A DNA stretch of 64,000 nucleotides, from assembly GCA_029204225.1 (NCBI GenBank), contig MU831825.1, positions 38,778 to 102,777 on the forward strand, read 5' to 3'. Under the pieces are notes generated by a model that saw only the letters and a list, made by a program, of their open reading frames with translations, had not been told where the DNA came from and ran no database searches. This stretch comes from Diphasiastrum complanatum. Taxonomy: Eukaryota; Streptophyta; Lycopodiopsida; Lycopodiales; Lycopodiaceae. Every line of letters begins with the position of its first letter. Position 1 is the stretch's first letter. Of this stretch, positions 36,739 through 48,655 are shown piece by piece. The position numbers were made by a program, and so were the translations under genes.

Positions 36739-38250
36739 CTGTGCCGAGGGATAGGAAATTCATGTGCTAAAGAACCAATCTTTCGTACGATCCTGAACAG
36801 TCCACAATATCGAGTAGATAGTTTATAATGTTTTTTGGTACTTAGAATCTTTTGGAATTCTAAGATATACCCAGTAAGACTCTCTTCTGACCAAGTCAAG
36901 AGTCATGTGTATATTGGGATGTTTACACAAGGTATGTCATGACATTCAAACCAAGTCTTATGTTTGAGCTCATCATCACCAAATACATAAACCTTTCCAT
37001 TCCGAAATAACAATCCATCTCAAATGGTATACTGTTCCACAATCTTCGTATCTTTCTTTGTTAGTTGAGACCCATGTGAACTTGACTCAACATTGTCCTC
37101 ATTTCTTCCGGTCCGAACAATGTTCCAAATACGACCAAAATAGGAATCATTTTCATATTTTACTCTCATCTAAAGACATAGATCCGCGGAAATAGTGTCA
37201 ATGACAACTCGTTCAGATCACCAATTTGACTAAGAGCATCCGCAATTTGAGCTAGATACACTCTATATCTATGATTACTGGCTTCAGTTTCCAAGCTGAG
37301 TTTCTGCAAAAGACGAGAATTAATGAAATCATGAGTAGAACCAATGTCTAATAAAATACTTACTTCTGGATCTTTAATTGTGCATGTTAAATGATACAGA
37401 TTATTAGGCAAGAAAGAAGCAGTACTAAAAACACATTCACACTCACAATTAGAAGATTAATTTCCAAAGTTTTATCTTTATCCCTTGGGATTTCAATCAT
37501 CTTTGTTGCAATTTTCTTTCTCTCCGGACAAAACTTCATCATATGTCCAGGTTTATTACAAATGAAATAGAGATTTTCTCTCATAGCCTTCATCTGGGAC
37601 ATAGATTTCTTCAACTTTCTCTTCTTCGATTTCTGGGTTTCCGATGCCATTTAATCCAATTCATCAAAATATTTAGTAGCTTGGCATTAGAGAAAGTTTA
37701 AACACAAAAAAGGCCTTTTGTCAAGATTTCTTTTTCATTTTTTATTCACTTCTTTTGTACATGTGGCCCAAGAGTTTCTTGACATAGTGGCTTTAATGTA
37801 GCGTTACTTCTTTGAGTCACACTTTGAGTCTACACTGAAAATGGCATAACTTTTGATTGCTATGTCAGAATGCGATGAAAATTGGTGCATTGTTACATGT
37901 CATACTTCTGAGCTACTAATAAAAAGTTATAGCGAGTCAAAGATATTGGTTGAAAATAGTGACAAAATACAAAAGAGATCTTGGCATGAATTCGTATGCG
38001 GCCCCTTTTGAACTCAAACTTCCTCTAATGTCTGGACCACGCTTCTTTCTCTTCTTGTATTTCAAAGTGTTTGGAATCTGTTGAAGTTGCTTCCTGGATG
38101 CCACCACTGTGGATTCGTATGCTTTTGCTATTTGAACAGCATCGTCGAGGCTTTGAAGCACATACCTCCAGTATTTTTTATGATAATTTGCTGGCAAACC
38201 TAGGATAAACTACCATAATGCCAACTTGGGATTGAATTATAAAACTCTGT
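36620..38250 (-). mobile_element. Gypsy relic, minus strand, core deleted
   Basis: In minus-strand order: gag (38197-37937, SLDDAVQIAKAYESTVV), CCHC-like knuckle (37650-37387, FICNKPGHMMKFC, first Cys lost), protease (37411-37166, ILLDIGSTHDFIN, with the usual DSGST changed to DIGST), then an integrase N-terminal piece (about 37030-36905, DGLLFRNGKVYVFGDDELKHK), then an integrase C-terminal GPY/F-type piece (about 36850-36740, KLSTRYCGLFRIVRKIGSLAHEF). RT, RNase H and the catalytic integrase core are missing. The C-terminal end runs into a (GA)n tract. Confidence 0.75.
36663..36735. repeat. (GA)n microsatellite
   Basis: GA tract of 36 units just downstream of the Gypsy integrase C-terminal relic. 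Confidence 0.97.
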
Positions 38251-40006
38251 TTCAGATATCCATGAAGTCATGGATGTAACCCATTTTGTAATTCACAAAT
38301 GTATGGTTGTAATTGACGTCATCAGATATTACAAAAGCTTTTGTAAAAACCTCTGCAAAAGCTTTCCAGGTTTTGGATTTTACCTAAAAATCTTGCCACC
38401 AACGATGCCTTGCCACGTAAGAATAGCACGACACTTTCAATCTTCTTCTCGTTATGATTTCATGCAAACTGAAGTAATTGCTTCATTTAATGAGCCAGTC
38501 CTCCACAACTTCCGATTTCTTCTCCTTCTTCTCACTCAAATAAGTTTCAGGCTGAAATCCGAGGTTTGGAGAAGACAATATAAGGGGTTTTGTTATTGAT
38601 GGCCTTGTTTTCATTAACTCAAGCTAGTTATTTCTTGAAATAGATAATTCAAGATGGCTGAAGAAGCTGCAAATCACGCTGTGCCAAATCCGGTCGCACC
38701 TTCATACATGCAAATTTGCCAACAATTGAGTACACCACTCAATGACATAAACTATCCGAATATTCCGAGAGACCAGCAGATGGAAGTTCTTTTGAACCAG
38801 ATTAAGCTAATCATCTTTATTTTTTCATGCTCCATGTCTTGAAGTTAATTCAAGAATGATGTAAAGTCAACCCATTTTAACCTTTCGAGTGCTTTACTTC
38901 TAACATAAAACTTGCAGATAAAACAAGTGTCAGTTTGTACTTTGTCTAGGCCATTCACAAACAAGAATTTTAGCATCCAAAAAGTATCATCACATGCGTT
39001 GAACTCATTGTAATTGTATTGTTGTTTGCAGTGTAAATGTTTTTCGTTTTGAGAAACTATAATGCATAAATTCTAACTTTATAAGCACACTCAGTTACCT
39101 CTTTATCATTCAACATTCTCAGACATGGAAGTATTTTAGCAAGCAGATATACACCATTCATAAGTTCACAAGCCACTTCGTTTATATTCAAGGGACGTAA
39201 TGAAATGTGGTCCATGCCTTTATTTAAATCATTTTTCAGCCCTTTATGTCGATTTATATGGCAACTGAACATAAGTAAATGATAGTGTTGTTGTGATATA
39301 AACAATGCAAATCTCTTATATCATAGGGTTTGTATCAATATTCCTTAATGTGCTCCATATAATTTCAACTAAACATGATGCCTTTCAAAGAGCAATCATT
39401 TGAACCAAGTCACGTGGTTTCTAGGAGTTTTTCTTGTCACTTTCAATTCTAGTCTATGAATGGAATTAAACACAACTTCTTAACAAAATTTTATCGAAAA
39501 TTGAAGCTTTTTAGTTAATTTGACACTTTCTATCATTTAAACCTTCGGATGCTTTCAGAACTGAGGAAGAACCCTCGTAGACTTTGACAATGCCAAATTT
39601 GACAATATGAAAATTTTCAATGAATTTTTGGAGTTTTTTTTTTTTTAATTTCTGAAAAATTGTTGGAAGTAATCTTCACCCTTCAAAATAGAACTGTGTT
39701 GCATTAGGACGGTCCTGCTTGTAAGTAGATGAGGATTAGTTTTAAAAAAAACATAAAGTTATCAGTTTTGATGATGATTTTGTCCTACTTCTTTACAAAA
39801 TTGTAAAAAAAGAAAGTTTCTAAGTTTTTTTTTTTTTTCTAATTTTTCCATTTAAAAGAGGATCATAGCACTGATGTACTACCTCCTCTTTTCTAATGTT
39901 AGCTGATGCCATGCCCCGAGGTGGCGATGTAGAGCATCACCACTCAAAAGGGCTTCCAGCAGAGATGAAGTTGAGAGCCGAGTCTGAGAGCACGAGAATC
40001 ACTAGT
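38251..40006. other. No supported gene
   Basis: A 62-codon plus-strand ORF at 38654-38842 (opening MAEEAANHAVPNPVAPSY) resembles a gag leader by its Pro/Gln content but has no domain. Another ORF at 39896-40129 is unrecognised. Homopolymer T runs occur near 39637 and 39825. Confidence 0.35.
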
Positions 40007-40135
40007 GTTATGCTAAGTTGTACAATCTGTGAGCCCCATGGTAATTCCCAAAAGATGGAAAACCATGTGGAAACTAGTAATTTAGACCCTCTCAACTTGA
40101 GTTGTGTTTTTAATAAAGAAGCCTTCTAGAATTAT

Positions 40136-40228
40136 GTAAGAGGTGGAACCCAAACCTTTATAGAAGATAGTTCACTCACTTGTAAGAGGCGGAATCCAAA
40201 TTGTAATAGAAATGGATTCACTAACTCG
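40136..40228. repeat. 46-base tandem duplication
   Basis: Two diverged copies starting GTAAGAGG(T/C)GGAA at 40136 and 40182. It lies in sequence that looks like an LTR R-U5 region (to about 40330), but no partner LTR or primer site was found. Confidence 0.6.
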
Positions 40229-40619
40229 TGGGTATACATAGAGGCCTCCTCCACAAGTTTCCAAGGATAAGATATTGTAATGAGATGCTGTTGAACTAAT
40301 AATTGAAAAATCCTTCTATTTGCATTTCAGTCTATGCTCCATTTTCATGCATTTAATTTGGATACTTGTGTATGAATTTGTTGTTGTTGTTTCTTCCTTC
40401 TCCCAGGTTGGTTTTGTGATTAATATCAAGTAGCTGTATAGGGCTTAGTGGCTGATCTTACCCATTCTCATTTGATGTTGCTTTGTGCTTGACTCCCTGA
40501 GGAGTTTTTATTACAAATGTTGAGTGATACTTGTAATAAACATTTTGTAGGATTTGTAGTTCTTAGTTAGATTCAGTTTTGTTGATTTTGGTGATTTCAG
40601 TAGGGTTAGATTCAATCTC

Positions 40620-40990
40620 ATTCTTCGTTTTTTGCTTAGATTAGATTAGTAATAATCTACATTCTATACGAAACCACATTTGAGGCACTTTGGAAAAAGC
40701 AAAAAATGCGACTCTACATATTTACTTGTAAATCCTAAAATACGACAATGTCGCTAAAATGCAAAAAATGCGACACTGTAATTTTACTCATAAATCTTGG
40801 CAGGAGAAAAATACAAAGTGAGAGAAAATGTGACACTGTAGTCAAACTCCGTGTATTTCTATAGACTGTGTAAAAACACTTGTAAATCTGCAGACTGTGT
40901 AAAGACACGAAAAAATCCCTAGAACTAGATAAACAATGGATGAAGATTAAAACCGATTAATCGATAAGTAAGAAGGAGAATAATCCAACA
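40620..40990 (-). repeat. LTR fragment related to Copia A3
   Basis: The reverse complement of 40880-40990 begins TGTTGGATTATTCTCCTTCT and follows the start of the A3 LTR (45253-45365) with roughly 85 percent identity by eye over about 110 bases, including CATCCATTGTTTATC and GTGTCTTTACA. Further in, it carries repeated TGCGACA and AAAAATGCGAC words. It may be a solo LTR or the end of a lost element. Confidence 0.7.
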
Positions 40991-41099
40991 CCCCACCGCT
41001 CTCCACTGTTTTACACACTTTTTTAGAGGAGGGAGCCTGGTCTGCGTTTAGAACCGATGACAACCAAACTAAAAAATAATACATCCAACGTGCACCCAA

Positions 41100-41700
41100 A
41101 AAAACTAGATCTAAAATTGCATCTGACAGATCCTTTGAGATTTTTACAATTCCATATCCGACAGGTCCTTCGAGATTTTTGCAATTGCATCTGACAAATT
41201 TCCATCTAAAGTTCTATTCGATAGATCCTTCGGGATTCTCACATTTGCATCCGACGACCAGTTTTTACAAATTCCATCCGACGACTTTGCGTCTGATATT
41301 TCATCCGACAATTTTTCAATCCGAAGTGTATCCGACAGTGTTGCATCCGACGATTGCATCCGACGTTGCATCCGACAGTGTATTTGAACTCCATATCCAA
41401 TTTACATACTGAATTTTCCATCCAATAGATCCTTTGGGATTCTCGCATTTGCATCCGACGCTGCATCCGACAGTGTATCTGAACTCCATATCCAATTTAC
41501 ATACTGAATTTTCTATTCGATAGATCCTTTGGGATTCTTACATATGCATCCGACAATTTTTCTATCCGACGTGCATCCGACGATCTTGTATTTGACAAGC
41601 AGCCGACAACTGCATCTGAGACTATAATTGACAACAGATCTGCCAAGTTATCACATAATTTACATCTGACACTGTCACTGTAGTTGCATCGGACGAACTT
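41100..41700. repeat. GCATCCGAC iteron block
   Basis: The word GCATCCGAC or a variant (GCATCTGAC, TATCCGAC) recurs more than fifteen times at uneven spacing. A longer unit of 95 bases is duplicated: 41367-41461 and 41462-41556, each starting TGCATCCGACAGTGTAT and containing CATATCCAATTTACATACTG and TAGATCCTTTGGGATTCT. The Ser-Asp-rich minus-strand ORFs here (e.g. 41144-41371) come from the repeat. No gene is supported. Confidence 0.8.
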
Positions 41701-41856
41701 TTGCTCAGGTCTGATAGACTAATTTTTTAGAATTACTTATTGAAAATCTGATTCTATTTTAAGGTATTGTGAACCAATCATTACAAAAATATAAAAAAGA
41801 TTAAAAAAAAAACACACACACACACAAAAAACAAAGAGTTCAGTCAGACCATTTTA

Positions 41857-42204
41857 ATGGCAAATATACCAGAAGAACTTGTGGATGAATTCACACTAAG
41901 CGGTCATCCAAATGATGAGAACAAGTCTTATCGGTATAGAGCTCAGGTGAATCAAGACCCTAGGCCATCCAAATGGAGGCCTAATCAGTTTGATAACCCT
42001 GACGATCAACCTGTTCAACATGCTCACCATACCGCAAGATCTGATAAACGAACACCCCGATTGGAAATACCAAAGTTTGACAGTAATGTGAACCCTCATA
42101 GATTTTTACAAGTCTTTTGTGAACAAGAAGTTCAGGAAGAGGACCCCGTCAATATTACCATAAACTCCACGGAATCAACACTCCCAGACTGCTTCTATAC
42201 ATGA
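41857..42204 (+). CDS. Gag-like ORF, possible Gypsy
   Basis: 115 codons. The C-terminal part (TPRLEIPKFDSNVNPHRFLQVF) resembles the start of a Ty3/Gypsy gag capsid domain, where a PxFDG.xDPxxFL motif is usual. The rest is polar and unrecognised. It overlaps the next ORF by four bases. No RT or LTR was found nearby, so the class is uncertain. Confidence 0.45.
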   Translation: MANIPEELVDEFTLSGHPNDENKSYRYRAQVNQDPRPSKWRPNQFDNPDDQPVQHAHHTARSDKRTPRLEIPKFDSNVNPHRFLQVFCEQEVQEEDPVNITINSTESTLPDCFYT

Positions 42205-42545
42205 TAGATGCACTTTCTATTGAGTGGATACCTAAAGATGCTTTTGCTACTAAAGTATTCACCAGTGAGGATGACATTCTTATTGTGGGAGGAAATGAGT
42301 TATTTGACAACCAACTTATCCACTTGATGGACCCAAAGAGATTAGGAAGGCGTCTTATACAGAAAGAGATTAAACTTCCATCACCATTGGCTTGTGTGCA
42401 ACATTCACAACCAATAAACACTCGTGTATACAAACCGAAGATAAAAGTCTATCAATGTGACGTACACCATGATGAAATCTTAAGCACCATTGACGAAGAC
42501 TTGGTTCGCAAAAAAACACAAAAAAATCCATGCATGTCCATATAG
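42201..42545 (+). CDS. Unrecognised ORF following the gag-like ORF
   Basis: 114 codons overlapping the previous frame by an ATGA, which in a retroelement would suggest one broken polyprotein. It has a run of acidic and Lys residues (HHDEILSTIDEDLVRKK) but no zinc knuckle or protease motif. Similar open text (YLDDWHASKMDIQDPHMIYELS, in frame from about 42580) continues downstream with stops. The function is not known. Confidence 0.3.
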   Translation: MIDALSIEWIPKDAFATKVFTSEDDILIVGGNELFDNQLIHLMDPKRLGRRLIQKEIKLPSPLACVQHSQPINTRVYKPKIKVYQCDVHHDEILSTIDEDLVRKKTQKNPCMSI

Positions 42546-44179
42546 AAAAAGTATTCTTCACTACCACACACTAGAGAATCCATCTATTTGGATGACTGGC
42601 ATGCCTCAAAGATGGATATACAAGATCCACACATGATCTATGAGTTAAGTAGAGGAATCAACATGGTTCAATATCACATTATCAACCCTTCCAAGATAGA
42701 GATAACCATCGAATCCCTACTAATATGAGAGTATTAACTCTAAAGAATAGGCTTCTATCACCACTAATAGGTCCAATGTGATTTATATGTTCACTTACTA
42801 TTTTCCTGATCACAAAATTACATCCAAAACCTGTGGATAGTCTCATCGTTGCAAAAATATCTATTAGGAATTCCACTAAATGAATACTATTCTATAGATT
42901 AATATTGGGTACTAAGCAATTATTCCCATGGATTTTCAAAAATTTCTAACTGCAAAATACATTTTCAAAGCACACTTACTACCCCGAATGTCCACTCTAC
43001 TTCCCACCTTAGGATTATCAGTCCCTTGATTTTCATAAGGCACAAGGAAGGTTCCAAGACATATGGTAAATGGAAAGTGAATTATCATAGGAAAAAGTCT
43101 AAATAAAAAATTTATTTCCATGAGTAAGTTATCTTATAACCAGGTTGAATCCATAGATACACAAAATTCATCCATATAAATGCATAATAGCACTATATAG
43201 AACATTTTTGTATACTCAACCTTATAATTAAACTCAAAAAATGACTTCAGTGTTTCAACTTTAAACAGTTCCTGACCCGTTTCTAATGATCAGAATCGAT
43301 TAGACCTGTATTAGGCAAAATAACCGATTTCAAAAGTTGACCATAGTTGAAATTCAACGAAAAAGATAAAAATTCACTTTTTATACTTTATCGAGAAGAC
43401 AGCACTCCCTTTTAAAATGTCGATACAATATTAAACTGTTGGTAAATTGTGTGTACTAGGTATAGTAGAATTTGGAATTCCTTCTTTCTATCAAAATTAT
43501 CCATAACCGGGAGATAATTGACTTCAATGAAAATACTCTGACCAAATCTGACTGAACATAAACCTCAGTGTGCTCATTTCACTAATTTAAGTTCCCATAA
43601 ATAACATAAAGAAACTGAATACTCGAATGTTTTTAAAAAAATTGAGTTTTAACAAATTTTACGTAACCGAAATGTTATGACAAAAATACCATTAGTACAA
43701 AAGGAAAAGCTTGTCAAAAAGGCCAAGATGGATTCAAAACGAGTTGGATTGACTCCATCCATGATCCACCTATGGAGTTGTTGCAATAAATCCCCCAAAA
43801 GCATGAAAAAAAAACAATTTTCAGTCCATTTTCGGCCTCCTACACCCTCTATTCTTGGCTCTAACTTCTTGGACAGGTTCAGAAGATGTTGATCTACCCT
43901 CCTACAAGGACTACAAGGTGATTTACAACAATATGTAATCAAATCTATGAAGAAACTTGCAAGAATCTTTAATTTTAGCAGTATTTCTGATTTTTTTTTC
44001 CATTACATAAAGTCGATTTCTAGCTCATGCATCCACATAGCACTCACATGCAACTCAAATTACTTATGTACATCTATTACTTTTTGACATTTCGTTCCTC
44101 ATGACAGTCCAATCGACACCCACGCTGCTTTCCTCACCACTTCTCTCCACACGACTGCATCACTAACTCTCCCCACAAA
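42546..44179. other. No supported gene
   Basis: AT-rich, with decaying coding-like text to about 43150 that could be the tail of the preceding element. An ORF at 43649-43942 on the minus strand has no domain. Confidence 0.4.
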
Positions 44180-45252
44180 GCCCCATCCCAAAAAGACTCG
44201 GCGCACACCTCGACCAATGCACCCTCCATGGTACAATACCAAGTGTCGTTCTCTTCATCAGCCAATAACCTATTCACGTATCCATGCCCCACATTTGCTT
44301 TGATCTTCCAGACGCTCCTACCATCGTGTTCTCCGCCGTAAGAAGCGTTCCTATGATGATTCTAAAGGGAAACATCTTATTGACCTTGTTTTCAATTCTT
44401 CTTCGGGTGCTTTTTGGCGTGAGTTCATTCCTTGCTCTCGACCACCTCTCCTGGAAGACCTTCACATTTGGACTGATTATGCTACCAGTGTGTATACCGT
44501 CCCTACCGACTCGCCTATCTCTATATCTCCATGACCATCCGAGTTCTCCTTCTTCACATCTGACATAGTACTTGCAGCCATTAGGAAGATGAAGTCCCAC
44601 AAGGCCAGAGATATTGAAGACCTTGAATCTGAGCTCCTTTCCCATGCCTCTGACTTACTTGCCCCCACTATATCCACCCTTCTTAACTCCGCAGTTGTTT
44701 CTGGTTTTCCATCATCATGGTGCACTAACATTATCCACCCCATCCATAAGAATGGTGACCTCATGATTCCTAGTAACTATTGCACCATCGTGATTGGGCA
44801 TGTCCTAGCGAAACTAAATGGTACTATACTACAGTCTGTTGTGAGCACAAAGGCGGAGACTAGGAGACTACATGCCATGGGTCAGGCATGTTTTCGAGCC
44901 CTCTACTTTACTGCAGACCACATCTTCACATTGCGGGCTTTGATTGAGGAGGCTAAGCACAGGAGAGAGAGGGTTTATTGCTCTTTTGTGGACTTCTGGA
45001 TAGCCTTTGATTTTGTTCCTCACTCATTGCTCATCCAGAGACTTCGAGACCTTGGCTTCTCCACTGAGATCGTTCTTGCTGTAGTGACACTTTATGATTA
45101 TGTCCTGGGTTGTTTCCGGCATAACAATGGCATATCTGATCACATTTGGAGCACCATTGGGGTCAAGCATGGTTGCTCCCTCTCACCAGTCCTTGTTGGC
45201 CTATATATTGATGAGTTGGATCAAGTCATTACACAATGTGGTGGTGTTGGTT
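44180..45252 (+). pseudogene. LINE retrotransposon reverse transcriptase, truncated
   Basis: A pre-RT region (PWYNTKC after the endonuclease, then YDDSKGKHLIDLVFN.SSGAFWREF) is readable from about 44220 with a stop. The RT is open from 44589 to 45254: IRKMKSHKARD, IIHPIHKNGD, NYCTIVIGHVLAKL, RALYFTADHIFTLRALIEEA, VYCSFVDFWIAFDFVP and TIGVKHGCSLSPVLVGLYIDEL. These are RT blocks of a plant non-LTR element, in which PIHKxGD, VDFxKAFD and GVKQGCPLSP are conserved; the Lys of KAFD is Ile here. The FADD catalytic block and 3' end are missing, cut by the Copia A3 LTR at 45253. Confidence 0.9.
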
Positions 45253-45959
45253 GATGTTGGATTATTCTCCTTCTTACTAATCGACTAATCGATTTTAATC
45301 CTCATCCATTGTTTATCCAGTTTTGCGGATTTTCTTGTGTCTTTACATACTCTACAGATTTACAACTAAAATAGACTCAAGTTTACTATTTGATAGTCCT
45401 TTTGTTTGAAAACCGTATGAAGTACACAAATGCTCTCTCCCCCAAGCCTACGAGCTTGAACACTCCTGAGCATTCTAGCTCACTTCTTATAGTTGTTTAG
45501 AGATTGCTATTGCGCTTATTGCTTATCAACATTACACTTGATTCAAACTTTCATTTTAGCCGCTCAAAGATAGCTTAGAGTATGTGATTTCGATCCGCAA
45601 CTTATTGTACTCATTTACTTCTCTTTTGTTTTCATACTAAATCAATACTATCTTTTATTGCGTTCGGGTTCGTCTCATAATGTATGCATTTATGTAGTTC
45701 TTCTCGACTAATTATTTGTCTAGTGATTCGCGACTAATTATTTGTCTAGTGATTCGCAACAAATTATTTGTCTGCTAATTCAATGCATTATTTTTTGGCT
45801 ACGTAATCACTGCAGTACTGATGATTTCAAAGCTAGTTACTATAATATCGAACGTGATTTCTATCACTATTGTTTTTTTTGAAATTGATAGGCGTAGTCA
45901 TGCATGAAGAAAGAGGAAGATAGCTTATTTCGTTGCACTTCACATACCTCTTCCCGACG
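45253..45959 (+). repeat. Copia A3 5' LTR
   Basis: Starts TGTTGGATTATTCTCC and ends at the primer site. Three 26-base tandem units built on CGACTAATTATTTGTCTAGTGATTC begin at 45705, 45731 and 45757. Relatives are at 40880-40990 (start part), 21864-22540, and decayed at 17990-18360 and 19091-19260. Confidence 0.7.
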
Positions 45960-45971
45960 TGGTATCAAAGC
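45960..45971 (+). other. Copia A3 primer-binding site
   Basis: TGGTATCAAAGC, complementary to initiator tRNA-Met with one change from TGGTATCAGAGC, directly after the LTR. Confidence 0.8.
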
Positions 45972-46159
45972 ATTGATTCTTCTTCAGAGCCTAATACTAT
46001 TTCGATATAAGAGCAAAAGTTTTAATACTTGATATCTTTCGTAATATCAAATTGATATCATATTCTTTAGTTCTTTTCATCGTTTTAGTATTAGAGAATT
46101 GATTTCTTGTTGTTGGCATTACTACATCTTAGCGTCATCGATACAATCGACAGACTAAG

Positions 46160-47210
46160 TTCTAGATGAATTTTCAAAGTAAAGCTGGTCTTATTGTAGA
46201 CAAGCTGAATGGATCCAATTTTCATTTGTGGAAACTTAAAAATAAAGACCTTGCTAATCACCAACGAGTTATGGGATGTTGTTACAAATACAAAAGTAAA
46301 ACCTGAAGATGACACAGAAGACTCAAAGTGGAAATCGAAGGATGGTAAAGCTTTTGCTCTTATTATCCTCAATATATCAGATACACAGATTGGACACATA
46401 GCTGTAGCTAAGATTTCAAAAGATGTTTGGGACATCCTAAACTCACTATATGACGTGAGGGATGTAACTACTAAGTTATATCTACGAAGGTAATTCTTCA
46501 CATTCAAGATGTCTAATGGTGAGTCTCTTCATAGTCACATTAACCAGTTTAAGAGTCTCTTGCAACATATGGCCGTTGTTGGATTAGTCATAGACGATCA
46601 AGACAATGATTATGACATTGCTTTCAAACTTGCCCTCTACATATGAGAACTGGGTGATGATCATATCGACACACTCAGATTTAACTCTTACTAGAGTTAT
46701 CACTATGTTACTGCAAGAAGACAATAGAAGAAGTCAAGACACTTTGTCTACTTCCTCCTCTCAGACTCTATATGTCAACAAAGGCTCTAAGAGAAAGAAG
46801 CAGAAAAGCTCCAAGAAGGCTGCAATGAACCAGAAGCTAACTCAAAGTCAAGTACAATTATCAAATCCACAGTCGAAAAAGAAGATGTTTTGCAGGTATT
46901 GCAAGCGCAATAACCATGAGATCAAGGATTGCCGAATTCTCCAAGCGAAGAATGCAGCCAAGCAACCTGATCAACAAGCAAACACAGTTTCATCATCTCC
47001 CCAGGTCAAAGTGGACGAAGACGCATTCATGGTCAAAGACCAAAGTGCATTTTTGGATGATTTATGGTTTCTTGATTCGGGAGCAACTCAACACATCACC
47101 AATCAACGTGATATTTTCAACTCCTACACGCCTTATAGCACGAAGAAATTTGTTCATCTTGGTGACAATAGTACTCACGCTATTGAAGGTGAAGAGCCTG
47201 TAAGATTGTG
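46160..47210 (+). pseudogene. Copia A3 gag and protease
   Basis: Gag text in two frames: NGSNFHLWKLK at the start, then 46260-46493 with ITNELWDVVTNTKVKPED, LNISDTQIGH and WDILNSLYDVRDV, and 46606-47211 with YENWVMIISTHSDLTLTRVI, CCHC knuckle CRYCKRNNHEIKDC and protease WFLDSGATQHITN. The second frame is open for 201 codons and ends at a TGA (EPVRL, stop). The protease active site looks intact. The frameshift near 46490 splits gag. Confidence 0.85.
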
Positions 47211-47329
47211 ATTCTAGCATGATCATTTCAAACTAATATCAAAGATCTTATATGTTTCTAAACTCTCTACAAATCTGTTATCAGTAAGTAGATTTACAAA
47301 TTTAGGTCATGAATTCGAATCTGATCAAT

Positions 47330-48440
47330 GCAAAATTATTGATTGGAGTAATAAGATCCTTGCACTCGGCAAGAGACAGAGTTACTTACATAGATTAGCA
47401 CATTGTTATTCTGAGTCTAGTCAAGCCTTAAGCTGTTCTAGTCAATAAAGTATTACTATGGCATCATCACTTAGGACACTTGAATTATGCATCTGTTTTG
47501 AACATGTCCAGACAATCCATGGTTATTGATCTCAACTATCCTTCTGGTAAGGTCGATCTCCCTGTCTGTCATAGCTGCATCTTTGGAAAGCAGGCTAGGA
47601 TTCCTTTTAGATCAAAAGGTCTGTTAGATGTTGTTCATACAGATATACGTGGACCTATACAAACTCCTTCATTGCTAGATGCAAATTATTTCATTACTTT
47701 TATTGACGAATTCTCAAGATGAACAGCCATTTATTTCATTAAAGACAAATCAGAGGCTTTCATCAAATTTAGACAATTCAAAGAGCATGCTGAGAATCAA
47801 ACTGACAAACGAATCAAAGCACTGAGGTCAGATAATGGGGGAGAATAAATCTCCACCAAATTCAAGGAGTATTGCCTTAACAACGACATTGAACAACAAT
47901 ACATTTTACCTCTTATTCGCCTCATTCAAATGGTCTTGATGAGAGAAAGAACAGAACCTTACTTGAATCGGCAAAGTGCATGTTATCACATGCGACACTT
48001 TCAAAGTCCTTTTGGGCTGATGCTGTTTCAACAACAACCTATATTCAGAACAAATGTCTTACTAAAGGTCTCTTAGACAAAACACCATTCGAAGTTTGGA
48101 CAGGTACCAAACCTTCTTTATCAAACCTACGACTTTTTGGATGTACTGCTTTTGCGCATATACCTCGTGATCTCAGGAAGAAGCTCAACTTCCAGAGTAT
48201 CAAATGTATTTTCATCAACTACACTACTTTAGATCAAGCCTACAATTTGTTCGATCCCATCGAGTTGAAGATATTCACTAGCTGGGATGTCATCTCCATC
48301 GAAGATCAGCTTCAAGACCTCAAAGGAAAAGGCAGTCCCCATGTAGCCGACTTGTCAGATTCTCCTGACATATTAAACTTTTCAGTTCCTCAGTCGACTA
48401 TTCCCATTGAAGGTCCAAGCTCTTCAATATATACTTGTTT
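47330..48440 (+). pseudogene. Copia A3 integrase
   Basis: The pre-integrase HHCC segment (ending CHSCIFGKQARIPF) leads into DVVHTDIRGPIQTPSL with the first catalytic Asp, then FITFIDEFSR, a TGA where Trp is usual, RSDNGGE with the second catalytic Asp followed by a TAA, and a frameshifted third region. 47980-48450 is open: SKSFWADAVSTTTYIQNK, TPFEVWTGTKPSLSNLRLFGC, IPRDLRKK and the acidic linker. Two stops and a shift inactivate it. Confidence 0.85.
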
Positions 48441-48655
48441 CCCAGCTTGAAGCAGAAATAGTTGTGCCATATACTAGAGTACACCCTCCTGAAATACTTT
48501 TGCTATCATCCTTCATGAATGCCCAGCTTCCGTCACTATAAGATTCGATGTGAAATCTAGCTTCCTTCGAATAATACAGTCCATAGTCTTTCGTTTTCTG
48601 GAGATATTGTAGTACTCTTTTTGCCAAATTCCAATGCAACGATCTTGGCTTTTGG
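48424..48655 (-). pseudogene. Copia E RNase H start
   Basis: HWNLAKRVLQYLQKTKDYGLYY, YSDGSWAFMKDDSKSISGG and a tail that degrades at the junction with A3. The SDxxWA block carries the first RNase H acid. It ends at about 48430 without the later catalytic residues. Confidence 0.8.

Larger units (their letters stand above)
45253..48440 (+). mobile_element. Copia element A3, 5' half
   Basis: Plus-strand family-A copy: LTR 45253 to about 45959, primer site 45960-45971, gag (46160-46850), zinc knuckle (46888-46930), protease (47065-47110), decayed pre-integrase (47210-47600), integrase (47600-48200) and linker (to about 48440). There it meets Copia E, which is in the opposite orientation. RT, RNase H and 3' LTR are absent. 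The left LTR is inserted in, or fused to, a LINE. Confidence 0.85.

Noticed and set aside
42201-43150. Endogenous pararetrovirus fragment
   Set aside because: No movement-protein, coat or RT motif could be recognised, so the idea has no support from the sequence.
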